NCBI GenBank assembly: GCA_016707895.1
Contig: JADJGV010000002.1
Location: 496,001 to 560,000 of the forward strand
DNA length: 64,000 bases
Direction of reading: 5' to 3'
DNA from: Myxococcales bacterium
Lineage (GTDB): Bacteria > Myxococcota_A > Polyangia > Haliangiales > Haliangiaceae
Shown here: in pieces, positions 13,266 through 25,496 of the stretch
Layout of the letters: every line of letters starts with the position of its first letter
How positions within the stretch are numbered: the stretch's first letter is position 1
Translations under genes and position numbers: made by a program
Notes under the pieces: generated by a model
What the model was told of the DNA's origin: nothing
The model's database searches: none
The model's input: the letters and a program-made list of their open reading frames with translations, nothing else

Positions 13266-15488
13266 TCAGGGCGCGGACACGGCGACCAGCGCCGCGAGCA
13301 ACGCGTCGCGATCGGCGTCGAGCTCCGCAGTGGTTCGGCCGATCGCGTACTGGGTGATGTCGATGCGGGCGCCGGCCGCGCGGTCGCACGCCGTGTTGTA
13401 CGGCGCGCACTCGACGCGGGCGCGGACGACCGCGCACGCCGTGGCCAGCGTCGGATCGCTCGGCGGCGTGGCGCAGTCGACGTCGCGCGCCTTGAGCGCG
13501 TGCCGCAGCGTCGCCCACAGCCGTACGTCGTCGAGGCCCTCGCGCACCGCCTGGCCCTGCCGGGTCGGGACCGGCAGGTCGTGATCATCGTCGACGACCA
13601 TCGTGAAGCCGTGGATGGCCTGGGGCCCCGCGTAGGCGTAGACGAACATGCCCTGGTAGCCCAGCGCGCGCGGGTAGGTCCCGGCGAACACGCGCGTGAC
13701 CAGCGGATCGACGCCCGGCAACGCGAAGTAGTAGTACGCCGGCTTGCCGGCGGCGTGGACCTGATCGACCGCCGCGGGATAGCCGTGCCCGGTGATCACC
13801 AGCAGCGGGAGGTCGACGTGGGGCAGGAGCCTGGTGAGCCAGCCGGGGTGGACCGTGACCATGCTTTGGTGGACGAAGCCGGGCGGACAGCGCGGGCTGG
13901 CTGGCTGGCCGTCGCACGCGTGGCGGTGCGCCTCGCTGTTGGCGATGGCGGTCGCCACCTGCGTCTCGTCATGCGGCTCGTCGGCGATCGCCGCCGCCCA
14001 GCCGCCGATGCCGACCCGACCGGGCGCCGCGGCGTCGTACCAGGGCAGAAGTCCCTGATCGCCCGCGTTTGCCGCCGCCAGCAGCGCGAGGCGATCGAGG
14101 CCGGCGCTGGCCGCGAGCTCGACCAGGCGCGGGCTGGTGGTGGGGAGCCGCAGGCCCTCGAGGGCCCAGATCGAGTCGAGGCCGTGCACGTGCATGTCCC
14201 AGAGGTGCCGCTGCATCCGCGGGGTGTCGACTTCGAGCTGGTAGTCGTCGTCACAGGCGCTGCCGTCGCGGCAACCGAAGTAGTAGGCGCCGTTGACGCC
14301 GGGCGCCGGCTCGAGCGCGATCGGGTCGACCACCACCTCGACGGGCACGGTGATCGCGTCGCCGGTGAAGCCGTCGACCACCACCCGCAGCGCGCCGGTG
14401 TAGCGCGTCGACGCGGTGAAGCCGCCGCTGGGCAGCTGGACGGTCACCCAGAACTGGCGCTGATCGCCCGGGGCCAGGACGCCGCGCGCGCGGCCGCCGC
14501 CGAACGGCCCCTGCACGCCGGCGGGCACCGAGGGGCCCGCGGTGATCACGTCGCGGGCGCAGAACGCCTCGTCCTTGACCAGCAGCTGGCCGGTGGGCCG
14601 CGTCTTGGTCGCGATCTCCTGGAACGCCGCCACCCGCGTGTCCTGCACCGACAGCGCGCGCACGTCGATCAGCCCGGCCGGTAGGGTCGGGGCGCCGGCC
14701 GCGGTCAGCTCGTCGAGCGACACCTCGACCGACGCCGGGATCGCGAACATCGCCGGGTTGGTGGCGACGCCGATCGCCAGCGAGACGCGCTGGCCGAGCG
14801 TCCCGCGCACCGTGATCGGCGCGGCGGTGCCGCCCGGCATCGTGGTCGGCGACCACGCGGTGGGATCGTCGGCGTAGCGATCGGCGGGCGCGACCGCGAA
14901 CCGCGCGGCGGCGAACGGCAGGGCCCGCATGCGATACGCGCGCGGCCCGTACACCGGTGGATCGGTCACCGCGGCGCTGACCGCGGTGACGTCGGCGAGC
15001 GGCGCGGTCGCCAGCACGATCTTGTCGAACTCGGCGGCGCCGGCGAGCTGGATGTCGAGGTGATGCTCGCCGGTGGGTATCTCGAGGGCGTAGCCGAGCC
15101 ACCCGGCGCCGGCCGGGGGCGCGGTCATCGCGGTGTCGTCGATCCGCAGCGTGATCGGGTTGTCGTTGGCCGAGTGCACCCACGCGTACAGCTTCCCGCT
15201 CGTGGGCACGACGATCCGCCAGGTGATCTGCGCGTCGCTCCCGAACGCCCGCACGCCGGCGCCGACGGCCACCAGCCCCGCCGCCGGCAAGAACGCCGTG
15301 GCCGCCGCGTTGACGCCATCTGGCGGCACCGCCGTCGCCGGCGCCAGGACCGGCGCGCAGGTCGAGGCGAGCCGCGGATCCGGCGCGGGGTCGCCCTTGG
15401 TCGCGCCCTCGTCGAGCGCGGCGGTGGTGGCGGCGGGCTCGACGCAGGCGGCAGTGGTGAGCGCGAAGGCGAGCACGAGGTGGCGCAT
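13266..15488 (-). CDS. Large lipoprotein with DUF4091-like C-terminus
   Basis: A 740-residue exported protein from ATG 15488, with lipoprotein signal MRHLVLAFALTTAACVE. The mature N-terminal part looks like a carbohydrate-binding beta-sandwich (TSGKLYAWVHSANDNPITL, EIPTGEHHLDIQL). A second beta domain follows, then a barrel-like region (YYFGCRDGSACDDDYQLE, LPWYDAAAPGRVGIGGW) and a C-terminal helix with REGLDDVRLWATLRHAL, the motif typical of DUF4091 glycoside-hydrolase-like proteins. I infer a surface protein acting on or binding polysaccharide; no acid pair could be pinned as catalytic. It lies 59 bases downstream of the kinase gene on the same strand. Confidence 0.65.
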   Translation of the reverse strand: MRHLVLAFALTTAACVEPAATTAALDEGATKGDPAPDPRLASTCAPVLAPATAVPPDGVNAAATAFLPAAGLVAVGAGVRAFGSDAQITWRIVVPTSGKLYAWVHSANDNPITLRIDDTAMTAPPAGAGWLGYALEIPTGEHHLDIQLAGAAEFDKIVLATAPLADVTAVSAAVTDPPVYGPRAYRMRALPFAAARFAVAPADRYADDPTAWSPTTMPGGTAAPITVRGTLGQRVSLAIGVATNPAMFAIPASVEVSLDELTAAGAPTLPAGLIDVRALSVQDTRVAAFQEIATKTRPTGQLLVKDEAFCARDVITAGPSVPAGVQGPFGGGRARGVLAPGDQRQFWVTVQLPSGGFTASTRYTGALRVVVDGFTGDAITVPVEVVVDPIALEPAPGVNGAYYFGCRDGSACDDDYQLEVDTPRMQRHLWDMHVHGLDSIWALEGLRLPTTSPRLVELAASAGLDRLALLAAANAGDQGLLPWYDAAAPGRVGIGGWAAAIADEPHDETQVATAIANSEAHRHACDGQPASPRCPPGFVHQSMVTVHPGWLTRLLPHVDLPLLVITGHGYPAAVDQVHAAGKPAYYYFALPGVDPLVTRVFAGTYPRALGYQGMFVYAYAGPQAIHGFTMVVDDDHDLPVPTRQGQAVREGLDDVRLWATLRHALKARDVDCATPPSDPTLATACAVVRARVECAPYNTACDRAAGARIDITQYAIGRTTAELDADRDALLAALVAVSAP

Positions 15489-15547
15489 CACCGATGACGT
15501 CAGCAAGCGTCGTGCCGTCGCTGCCAGCGCGCGCCGGTGCGGGCCTG

Positions 15548-17941
<2,394 letters not shown>

Positions 17942-17978
17942 CCCGCGTACATACGCACGCAGGGGTGAATCTTCCAGC

Positions 17979-19073
<1,095 letters not shown>

Positions 19074-19171
19074 GGCGGCCACGCTAGCGCACGCGGATCC
19101 GCCGCGCCAATTCCCTCCCGGCGTCTCGAGATGGCGCAGCCTGGCGCGGTGTCAGGTGGTAGCCTGATGAC

Positions 19172-19390
19172 GTGGCTCAAGCGAACAAGGTCCTGGAGGA
19201 GGCGCTCGCGCTGTCGGCGACCGAGCGGGCGCGAGTCGCAGCCAGGTTGATCGAGAGTCTCGACGACGAGAGCCAAGACGACACCGAAGAGGCCTGGCGC
19301 GTCGAAGTGGCCCGGCGGGTCCGCGATCTGGACGACGGGGCGGTGGTCGCGATCGACTGGCTCGAGGCCCGGCGTCAGATCCTGGGGTGA
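19172..19390 (+). CDS. Addiction-module antitoxin, 72 aa
   Basis: A small acidic helical protein of the addiction module protein family that pairs with RelE/ParE toxins. The family pattern is clear: an N-terminal ALALSATERARVAARLIESLD, then an acidic run (DDESQDDTEEAW) and a C-terminal VARRVRDLDDGAVVAIDWLEA. It begins at GTG 19172 and its stop overlaps the following toxin remnant by GTGA, the normal arrangement for such pairs. The antitoxin looks complete; the toxin does not. Confidence 0.85.
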   Translation: MAQANKVLEEALALSATERARVAARLIESLDDESQDDTEEAWRVEVARRVRDLDDGAVVAIDWLEARRQILG

Positions 19391-19530
19391 GCCGTGGTGC
19401 GCGTCAGGCCCGGCGCTTCTTGTTCAAGCGCTTCCCCTACTACCTGATCTACCGCGAGCGCGACGGCATGGTCGAAGTCGTCGCGGTCATGCACGCGCGG
19501 CGCCATCCCGGCTACTGGCGCCACCGCTGA
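19387..19530 (+). pseudogene. Truncated RelE/ParE-family toxin, 47 aa
   Basis: The reading frame from GTG 19387 encodes only the C-terminal half of a ParE-like toxin: RRFLFKRFPYYLIYRERDG, then VEVVAVMHARRHPGYWRHR and stop. Complete family members carry about 50 further residues at the N-terminus, two helices packing on the sheet. These are absent here, and the frame overlaps the antitoxin stop exactly as a full toxin would. I read this as an internal deletion that disarmed the toxin while leaving the antitoxin. A functional mini-toxin is less likely. Confidence 0.7.
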
Positions 19531-19572
19531 CGCCGCGCCAATTCCCGGGCGCCGCTGTGGCAAGGTCGGCGG

Positions 19573-20547
19573 ATGCACGTGCTCGTGATCGGCGGCAATC
19601 GCTTCATGGGGGTGTCGCTGGTGTGGCGGCTCCTGTTCGCGGGGCACCGGGTGACGGTGTGCAATCGCGGCAACCTGGCCGACCCGTTCGGCGATCGGGT
19701 CGAGCGGGTGCGGGCCGATCGATCGACCGACGCGTTCGATGCGGCGCTGGCCGGGCGCGCGTTCGATCGCGTCATCGACATGGCCGGCTTCACCGGCGGC
19801 GACGTGGCGCGGGCCCTGCGGGTCCTGGGCGACCGGGTCGGCCACTACCTGTTCGTGTCGACCGGCCAGGTGTACCTGGTGCGCGAGGGCTGCCCGCGGC
19901 CGGCGCGCGAGGACGACTACGCTGGGCCGGTGATGGCGGCGGCGCCGAGCCCGGCCGATCACGAGGACTGGGCCTACGGCGTGGGCAAGCGCGCCGCCGA
20001 GGACGCGCTGGCCGCGGCGGCGGTGCCGTCGACCCGCGTCCGCATCCCGATGGTCAACGGCGAGCGCGATCCCAAGCGCCGGCTCGAGAGCTACCTGTGG
20101 CGGATGCTCGACGGCGGGCCGCTGCTGGTGCCGGGCGCCGACGCGATCGCGCGCCACGTCTACCGCGGCGCGGTGGTCGACGCGCTGGCGCGCATGGTCG
20201 ACGCGCCGCCGCCGGGGCCGGTCTACAACCTGGCGCAGGCCGAGCAGCCGACGGTGCGCGAGCTGCTCGAGCGGCTGGGCGCGCAGGTCGGCGTGCGGCC
20301 GCGGATCGTCGACGTGTCGGCCGCGGAGATCGCGGCGGCCGGGCTGGCGGTGCGCGAGGTGTCGCCGCTGTCGACGACGTGGATGTCGCACGTCGATCCC
20401 GCGCGCGCGGTGGCCGAGCTGGGCTTCGCGCACCCGCCGCTCGACGCGTACCTGGGCTCGATCGTCGCCGAGCTGCTGACCGGCTGGCGCGCCGAACCGC
20501 CCGCGGGCTACGCGCGGCGCGACGTCGAGCGCGCGCTGGCGGCGTGA
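19573..20547 (+). CDS. NAD-dependent epimerase/dehydratase (atypical SDR)
   Basis: A 324-residue extended short-chain dehydrogenase-like protein from ATG 19573. The nucleotide-binding motif is GGNRFMG, then VTVCNRGNLADPFG, VIDMAGFTGGDV and a strand ending in FVSTGQVY. The catalytic-type Tyr and Lys appear as AYGVGKRAAEDAL, and the C-terminal half has HVYRGAVVDALARM and PVYNLAQAEQPTV. This N-terminus resembles the chloroplast-RNA-binding-like or isoflavone-reductase-like NAD(P)-binding group. The substrate is unknown. It converges with the DUF2785 gene, with one base between stops. Confidence 0.8.
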   Translation: MHVLVIGGNRFMGVSLVWRLLFAGHRVTVCNRGNLADPFGDRVERVRADRSTDAFDAALAGRAFDRVIDMAGFTGGDVARALRVLGDRVGHYLFVSTGQVYLVREGCPRPAREDDYAGPVMAAAPSPADHEDWAYGVGKRAAEDALAAAAVPSTRVRIPMVNGERDPKRRLESYLWRMLDGGPLLVPGADAIARHVYRGAVVDALARMVDAPPPGPVYNLAQAEQPTVRELLERLGAQVGVRPRIVDVSAAEIAAAGLAVREVSPLSTTWMSHVDPARAVAELGFAHPPLDAYLGSIVAELLTGWRAEPPAGYARRDVERALAA

Positions 20548-20548
20548 C

Positions 20549-21508
20549 TCAGGCCTTCATCGCCGCGGTCAGCCGCGCGAGCGCGCGCGCCGCGCCGGGG
20601 CTGTCGTCGAACGACAGCGCGACGAAGCAGCTCACCAGCAGGTCGCGGGCGTTGCGCTGGGTCGCGTAGACGAGGGGATCGAACGGGTCGGGCCAGCCCG
20701 CAACCAGCGGCGCCGCGACCGCGGCCAGCCAGGCGTCCAGCGCGGCGTCGTCGAGCAGATCGCGGCGGGCGACGGCGCGCACCGCGGCGGCCATGCGCTC
20801 GTCCTCGCCGTGGCTGAACCGGGCGCCGTGCGCGCGCGCGGCCAGCGCGGTGATCGCGCCGAGCAGCCGCGTCGCTTGAGCGCGCGTGAGCGCCGGGTGC
20901 CGGGCCAGGAACTTCACCCAGTCGGCGGTGTGCGCGGCGGCGTGGGCCCAGCCGGCGGCGCCGGTGTAGCCGCGCAGGTCGGTCTCGCGGCCGGCGTAGG
21001 CCACCGCGGCGGCGATCTGCGCGTCGAGCTCGGCCGCGCTCCACGCCGGGTGCGCGACCTCGCGCGCGGCCACCACCGACAACACGAGCGCCGCGAACGA
21101 TCGCGCGAACACCGCGTCGCCGGCGACGATCGGCGCGGCGGTGCGCGCCACCAGCCGATCGCGCAGCCCGCGGGCGGCGGCGTCGTCGAGGATCGCCGGC
21201 GCTTGCAGCCACGCGGCCAGGACCTCGTAGCCGAGGCCGTCGCGCACCGTCGGGTCGGTGGCCGCGAGCATGGCCTCGAGCTCAGGCAGCAGCGTCGCGG
21301 CCGCGGTGCCAGCTGGCGGGGCCTTGGCGGCGCGGACCGACTCCCACCACGCGCGGCGCTCGGCGGTGAGCGGCGAGGTCGGGGCCGCAGGGGCGATCGC
21401 GGCGGGCGCGGCGGCGGCGGGCGCACCCGGCGGACAGCGCGGCGCCGGCGGACGGCACGCGGCGGCGACGATCGACAACGACAGCGACAGCGAGAGCGCG
21501 AGGCGCAT
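20549..21508 (-). CDS. DUF2785-domain lipoprotein
   Basis: A 319-residue protein from ATG 21508. The signal peptide MRLALSLSLSLSIVAAACRP is encoded partly by a short CAGCGA-type repeat and ends in a lipobox. After an Ala/Pro spacer comes an all-helical domain matching DUF2785, with its hallmark LRGYTGAAGWAHAAAHTADWVKFL split across two helices and a distal HGEDERMAAAVR. DUF2785 has no known activity. A longer start at 21595 would place the signal internally and is rejected. Confidence 0.8.
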   Translation of the reverse strand: MRLALSLSLSLSIVAAACRPPAPRCPPGAPAAAAPAAIAPAAPTSPLTAERRAWWESVRAAKAPPAGTAAATLLPELEAMLAATDPTVRDGLGYEVLAAWLQAPAILDDAAARGLRDRLVARTAAPIVAGDAVFARSFAALVLSVVAAREVAHPAWSAAELDAQIAAAVAYAGRETDLRGYTGAAGWAHAAAHTADWVKFLARHPALTRAQATRLLGAITALAARAHGARFSHGEDERMAAAVRAVARRDLLDDAALDAWLAAVAAPLVAGWPDPFDPLVYATQRNARDLLVSCFVALSFDDSPGAARALARLTAAMKA

Positions 21509-21597
21509 GCCAGCAGCATGGCGAACCGCGCCGGTGGTGCGCAACCCTGCGACCGGGTGCGATCCGTGCGACAGGCTCTCGCGTACCATGCGCATCG

Positions 21598-22011
21598 ATG
21601 CAGGCTCCCTATGCGATCCGCGTGCTGGTCCTCGGCGGCGTCCTCAACCTGGTGCTGTCGTTCGTCCTCGGCTGGGTGCTGTCGCTCAAGCGCATGAAGG
21701 AGCCGATGACCAAGCACCACTGGCTGCTGGTCGCGCACACGGTGTCGCTGCAGGAGGGCCTGATGCTCCTGGGCCTGGGCTTCGCGATGTCGTTCGCGGT
21801 GCTCGGCAAGACGATGGCGGCGACCGGCGCCTGGCTGCTGGTCCTGGCCTCGGCCTTCCAGGACTTCTCCGGCGTGGTCAACTGGCTCAAGGGCACCGGC
21901 GATCAGTTCGCCGAGAAGTCGACCGGCTGGCTGCTCGCCTCGATCAACGCGGTGCTCAACACCGCCGGCCTGGCGATCATCGCCTACGGCGTGCTGCGCG
22001 GCGTGCTGTAG
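21598..22011 (+). CDS. Four-helix membrane protein
   Basis: A 137-residue membrane protein from ATG 21598 with predicted helices at about 8-28, 42-67, 72-92 and 113-135. A conserved-looking segment, KHHWLLVAHTVSLQEGLMLL, follows a basic loop. The topology and the His/Glu-containing second helix recall the hydroxylaminobenzene mutase-like family, but I cannot confirm that from sequence alone. It diverges from the DUF2785 lipoprotein gene and converges on the nucleotidyltransferase gene, with one base between stops. Confidence 0.7.
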   Translation: MQAPYAIRVLVLGGVLNLVLSFVLGWVLSLKRMKEPMTKHHWLLVAHTVSLQEGLMLLGLGFAMSFAVLGKTMAATGAWLLVLASAFQDFSGVVNWLKGTGDQFAEKSTGWLLASINAVLNTAGLAIIAYGVLRGVL

Positions 22012-22012
22012 C

Positions 22013-22594
22013 TCACCCCGCGGTGGCCTCGCGGATCGCGCGCGCGAGCAGATCCGCGACACCGAGGTCGCTGGCCCAACGCTCGAGGTACGCGCGATCG
22101 AGCGTCGCCCCCTGGACCCGGAACACGCCGAGGACGTCCTGCCACTGCCGCTCGGACACGCCGCCCCCGAGCCGATACCACTCGAGCTTGTGCAGGACGA
22201 TGTCTTCTGCGGTGGTCAACGGATAGACCCGGCGTTGGTGCTCGTCGAGGGTCGACGCCGTCGACCGCGCGAAGGCTGCCTGGTCGAACGCGCGATCCTT
22301 GAGGATGAACACGTCGACCTTCATCATCGTCGCGAGGTGGATCACGTTGAAGGACGAGCGCCGTCGGATCGCGTCGCGGATCATGTCACCGTCGACGTAG
22401 TAGGCCTCGCCGAGCCGCTCGACCAGGGCATCGACGTGCCGTCCTGCGAGGTCGGCGACGAGGTCGATATCGAACGTCGACCGGCCGACGCCGAGCGCCG
22501 AGCTCGCGACCGAGCCGCCGACGCGGTAAGCCACGCCGAGCGCATCGAGCGCGTCGGCCACCGGCGCCAGCGCTTCGGCGAGATCCGCGGTCAT
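22013..22594 (-). CDS. Nucleotidyltransferase-domain protein (AbiEii/MNT-like)
   Basis: A 193-residue protein from ATG 22594. The nucleotidyltransferase signature is GGSVASSALGVGRSTFDIDL, giving the paired Asp residues that bind metal. It continues VKVDVFILKDRAFDQAAF and an ADDIVL-like helix (TTAEDIVLHKLEWYRLGG) typical of AbiEii-related and MNT-type families. Such proteins act as NMP- or CMP-transferring toxins or antitoxins in several two-gene modules. Its start overlaps the stop of a small upstream gene by four bases, so the two are probably made together. A defence or toxin role is inferred. Confidence 0.8.
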   Translation of the reverse strand: MTADLAEALAPVADALDALGVAYRVGGSVASSALGVGRSTFDIDLVADLAGRHVDALVERLGEAYYVDGDMIRDAIRRRSSFNVIHLATMMKVDVFILKDRAFDQAAFARSTASTLDEHQRRVYPLTTAEDIVLHKLEWYRLGGGVSERQWQDVLGVFRVQGATLDRAYLERWASDLGVADLLARAIREATAG

Positions 22595-22839
22595 CGGCGT
22601 GCCGCGAGATGCTGGCGGAGCCGATCGGCCAGGTCCCGGCCGTAGTGATGCTCGACCCACAGCAGCCGAACACCCTCTTCGTCGAGTTCCGGATGCAGGC
22701 GTGCGATCGTGCGCCGCGACGAGTCGACCAACGCCGCGGAGAGTCGGAGGGCGAGCCCGGCACGGCGGGCCGGCCCCGCCGCCCGGAGCAGCTCGAGCTG
22801 CTTGGCGGCCATGGCCGGGCTAGTGTCGGACGGCTGCAC
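22591..22839 (-). CDS. Small partner of nucleotidyltransferase
   Basis: An 82-residue basic, helical protein, from GTG 22839 or ATG 22812 (MAAKQLELLRAAGPARRAGL). It contains RLSAALVDSSRRTIARLHPEL and ends RLLWVEHHYGRDLADRLRQHL. The closing segment is a recurrent tag of small proteins encoded immediately before nucleotidyltransferase genes. No enzymatic motif is present. The four-base overlap with the next gene and the opposed sizes fit a regulator/effector pair, but which partner is toxic cannot be read from sequence. Confidence 0.7.
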   Translation of the reverse strand: MQPSDTSPAMAAKQLELLRAAGPARRAGLALRLSAALVDSSRRTIARLHPELDEEGVRLLWVEHHYGRDLADRLRQHLAARR

Positions 22840-22867
22840 CCCGGCAGGATAGCAGGCGCGCCGCCCG

Positions 22868-24538
22868 TCACGGCAGGCGGCACAGGGCCGGGTAGCCGGC
22901 GTCGCAGCTGGTGTCGCGCCAGCCGCCGGCGGTGCCGGTGTCGAGCACGGCGCAGTTCTCCGACGTGCCGCCGGTGGGCTCGCGGCCGGTGAAGCCGAGG
23001 TACGGGGCCGGCGCGCCGCTGGCGTCGACCCAGGTGTCCTCGACGGCGGCGTCGGTGAGCCCGAGCCAGACGTCGGCCGAGCCGAGCTCGCGCCGTACCA
23101 CCCGCGCCAGCACCGCCGCCGCCGCCGCGCTGGCCGGCACGATCAGCGCGCCGCCACCCGCCGCGCACGCCGCCGCGGCGCTGGCCTGATCGATCGCCGC
23201 GGGGCACAGCCGCCAGGTGGCGCCGCCGTCGGCGGCGGTGGCGGTGATCGTCCGGCACTCGGGGCGGCAGGTCGCGTCGCAGCCGTCGCCATCGGCGGTG
23301 CCGCCGTCGTCGCACTGCTCGGTGGCGTGGACCACGCCGTCGCCGCAGCGCGGGGCCGCGGCCGCGCCGCGCAACAGCGCCGCGCGCCACGCCAGCTGCG
23401 CCTTCACCACCGGCGCCTCGCGGGTCAAGGTCGCGATGTCGCCGACGGTGAAGTCGTCGTCGACCGCCAGCCCGCGCACCAGCGCGACCACGCCGTCGAC
23501 GTGGGCGGCCAGCGCCGCGTCGTCGAGCGCGCCGCCGGGCGCCGCCGCCGCGGCCAGCTGCTGATCGAGCGCGGCCGACAGCGCCGGGATCGCGCGGACG
23601 CGCGCGGCCAGCCGGGCCGCCGGCGGGTAGTCGGGCTCCAGCGCCGGGTTGCCGAGGATGACGTCCTGGCCGTGGGGCAGGAGCACGAAGCGATCGGTGT
23701 CGGGCCGGTGGTACAGGTAGTAGTTGTTGCGGCCGAGCACGAAGCCGTCCTCGGCGGCCAGCGCCAGCTCGGCGGCGATGAAGCGCGTCGCCTGGTCGAG
23801 ATCGATGAGCGCGCCGACCGTCGTCGCGAACTCGGTGTCGCTCGCGCCGACCACCGCCGCCGCCGCCGCCGCGAGATCGGCGCGGCTGCGCCCGGCCGGA
23901 TCCTTGAGGTCCATGCCGTCGGGGTCGACCGCGAAGTCGGCCGACAGCGACTCGTAGAGGTTGCCGCCGCCGTTGGCCGCGCCGTAGCGCGCCCGCAGGA
24001 ACTCCTTGTCGACCGGCTCGGCCGCGACGTACAGCCCGCGCGGCTCGCCGTTGAAGATCAGCCGCGCCATCGCGGTGCGGTGGGCCGGGACGCCGGCGCG
24101 GCGGAACACCTCGTACGCGACGTGCTCGTGCAGCAGGCTGGGATCCTGCAACGCGTTGTCGAGCGCCATCTTGTCGAACGGCCCGAGCGTCTGGCCGGCC
24201 ACCAGCTCGTCGAACTTGATCGAGAACGCCGGCTTGCCCACCACCGCGTCGACCGAGCCGCCGCTGCCCTTCTTGCGGCACGCCGACCGCGCCAGCAGCG
24301 CGCCGTCCCAGCGCACGTCGCACGGCACCCGCGTGGTCTGATCGCCGTCGAACGACGCGAGATCGGCGGCGGCGATGTCGATCGCGACGACGTGCAGCAC
24401 CGCCGGGTCGAGGGGATCCGCGGCGATCGCGCCGTCGGGGCCGGCGTCGATCGCGCCGCCGTCGGGGGTGCCGCCGCCGTCGCCGCCGCACGCCGCGACC
24501 GCTGCGAGCACACCGACCAGGGCGCACCGGGTCCGCAC
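22868..24538 (-). CDS. CotH kinase - myxo disulfide repeat - C-type lectin lipoprotein
   Basis: A 556-residue exported protein from GTG 24538 with lipoprotein signal LVGVLAAVAACGG. Residues about 50-400 form a CotH-like kinase: DKMALDNALQDPSLLHEHVA, FNGEPRGLYVAAEPVDKEFL, and NNYYLYHRPDTDRFVLLPHG followed by QDVILGN. Next is one Cys-rich myxo disulfide repeat (CGDGVVHATEQCDDGG, GDGCDATCRPEC). The last 120 residues form a C-type lectin-like domain (DVWLGLTDAAVEDTWVD, TSENCAVLD, CDAGYPALC) with its paired Cys. CotH proteins phosphorylate coat or surface proteins; here the lectin could direct the kinase to glycans. The substrate is unknown. Confidence 0.82.
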   Translation of the reverse strand: MRTRCALVGVLAAVAACGGDGGGTPDGGAIDAGPDGAIAADPLDPAVLHVVAIDIAAADLASFDGDQTTRVPCDVRWDGALLARSACRKKGSGGSVDAVVGKPAFSIKFDELVAGQTLGPFDKMALDNALQDPSLLHEHVAYEVFRRAGVPAHRTAMARLIFNGEPRGLYVAAEPVDKEFLRARYGAANGGGNLYESLSADFAVDPDGMDLKDPAGRSRADLAAAAAAVVGASDTEFATTVGALIDLDQATRFIAAELALAAEDGFVLGRNNYYLYHRPDTDRFVLLPHGQDVILGNPALEPDYPPAARLAARVRAIPALSAALDQQLAAAAAPGGALDDAALAAHVDGVVALVRGLAVDDDFTVGDIATLTREAPVVKAQLAWRAALLRGAAAAPRCGDGVVHATEQCDDGGTADGDGCDATCRPECRTITATAADGGATWRLCPAAIDQASAAAACAAGGGALIVPASAAAAAVLARVVRRELGSADVWLGLTDAAVEDTWVDASGAPAPYLGFTGREPTGGTSENCAVLDTGTAGGWRDTSCDAGYPALCRLP

Positions 24539-24633
24539 GCCCGCAGTCTACCGCGCGCTGGCGCGACGCTTGCTGTCCAGGCTGGGACACGCTGCCGCGC
24601 CGGTGCGCGGCGGCCACCCGAAAGGAACCGACC

Positions 24634-24771
24634 ATGCTCGTCCGCCTCGTCTTCGCTACCGTCGCTGCTGCACTTCTCGCGGGTTGCGTCGTCCGCGCGC
24701 GGCCCGCCCGGCGCGCCGTGTACCACTGCCACGCAGGTATCCCCAAGGTCTGCCACGTGGCCGCGCACTGA
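24634..24771 (+). CDS. Small lipoprotein, 45 aa
   Basis: A short gene with good signals: AAAGGA nine bases before ATG 24634, then the lipoprotein signal MLVRLVFATVAAALLAGC and a basic 27-residue mature peptide (VVRARPARRAVYHCHAGIPK). It holds two Cys-His pairs (YHCH and VCH). No family is recognised. The clear ribosome-binding site and lipobox argue that it is real. It stands alone between the CotH gene (opposite strand) and the PPOX flavoprotein gene. Confidence 0.65.
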   Translation: MLVRLVFATVAAALLAGCVVRARPARRAVYHCHAGIPKVCHVAAH

Positions 24772-24850
24772 CGCCGAGACCTCGAGGGCCCGGGGCGTCA
24801 GGCTCGATCGGGACCCGCGGGTCCCTCCGACGGTCGGGCATACTCGCGGC

Positions 24851-25489
24851 ATGGCCCACCGCCTCACCGCCGCCACCATCGACGACGAGGCCGCGCTGCG
24901 CGCGCTCCTGGGCGAGCCGTCGCCGCTGGTGTGCGCCAAGCTCGCCGACCGGCTGGTCGCCGAGACCCGGCCGTTCATCGAGCGCGCGCCGTTCGTGCTG
25001 CTCGCCACCAGCGATCGCGCCGGCCGCTGCGACGTCAGCCCGCGCGGCGATCCGCCGGGCTTCGTGCGCATCCTCGACGATCGCACGCTGCTCGTGCCCG
25101 AGCGGCCGGGCAACCGCCTGGCCGACTCGCTGCGCAACATCGTCGCCAACCCCCACGTCGGCCTCTTGTTCGTGGTGCCCGGCGTCGGCGACACCTTCCG
25201 CGTCAACGGCCGCGCGACGCTGACCACCGACCGCGACCTGCTCGCGCCGAGCGCGGTCGAGGGCAAGCCGCCCGCCCTCGGCATCCTGGTCGACGTCGAG
25301 GAGGCCTACACCCAGTGCAGCAAGGCGTTCCTGCGCTCGCAGCTGTGGGATCCGGCGCGCTTCGTCGACCGCGCGGCGCTGCCGTCGAGCGGCGCGATCC
25401 TGCGCGCGCTGCAGGGCGACGGCTTCGACGCCGACGGCTACGACGCGGCCCGCGCCGAGCGCTACGCCCGCCGCGACGGCTTCTACTGA
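24851..25489 (+). CDS. PPOX-class FMN-dependent flavoprotein
   Basis: A 212-residue split-barrel flavoprotein of the pyridoxamine-5'-phosphate oxidase superfamily, from ATG 24851. Family features are FVLLATSDRAGRCDVSPRGD, LLVPERPGNRLADSLRNI, VGLLFVVPGVGDTFRVNG and a C-terminal YTQCSKAFLRSQLW. These match the MSMEG_1061-type subgroup. Members bind FMN and are usually oxidoreductases of unknown substrate. It converges with the glutathione-transferase gene, with seven bases between stops. Confidence 0.87.
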   Translation: MAHRLTAATIDDEAALRALLGEPSPLVCAKLADRLVAETRPFIERAPFVLLATSDRAGRCDVSPRGDPPGFVRILDDRTLLVPERPGNRLADSLRNIVANPHVGLLFVVPGVGDTFRVNGRATLTTDRDLLAPSAVEGKPPALGILVDVEEAYTQCSKAFLRSQLWDPARFVDRAALPSSGAILRALQGDGFDADGYDAARAERYARRDGFY

Positions 25490-25496
25490 AGCCCGG

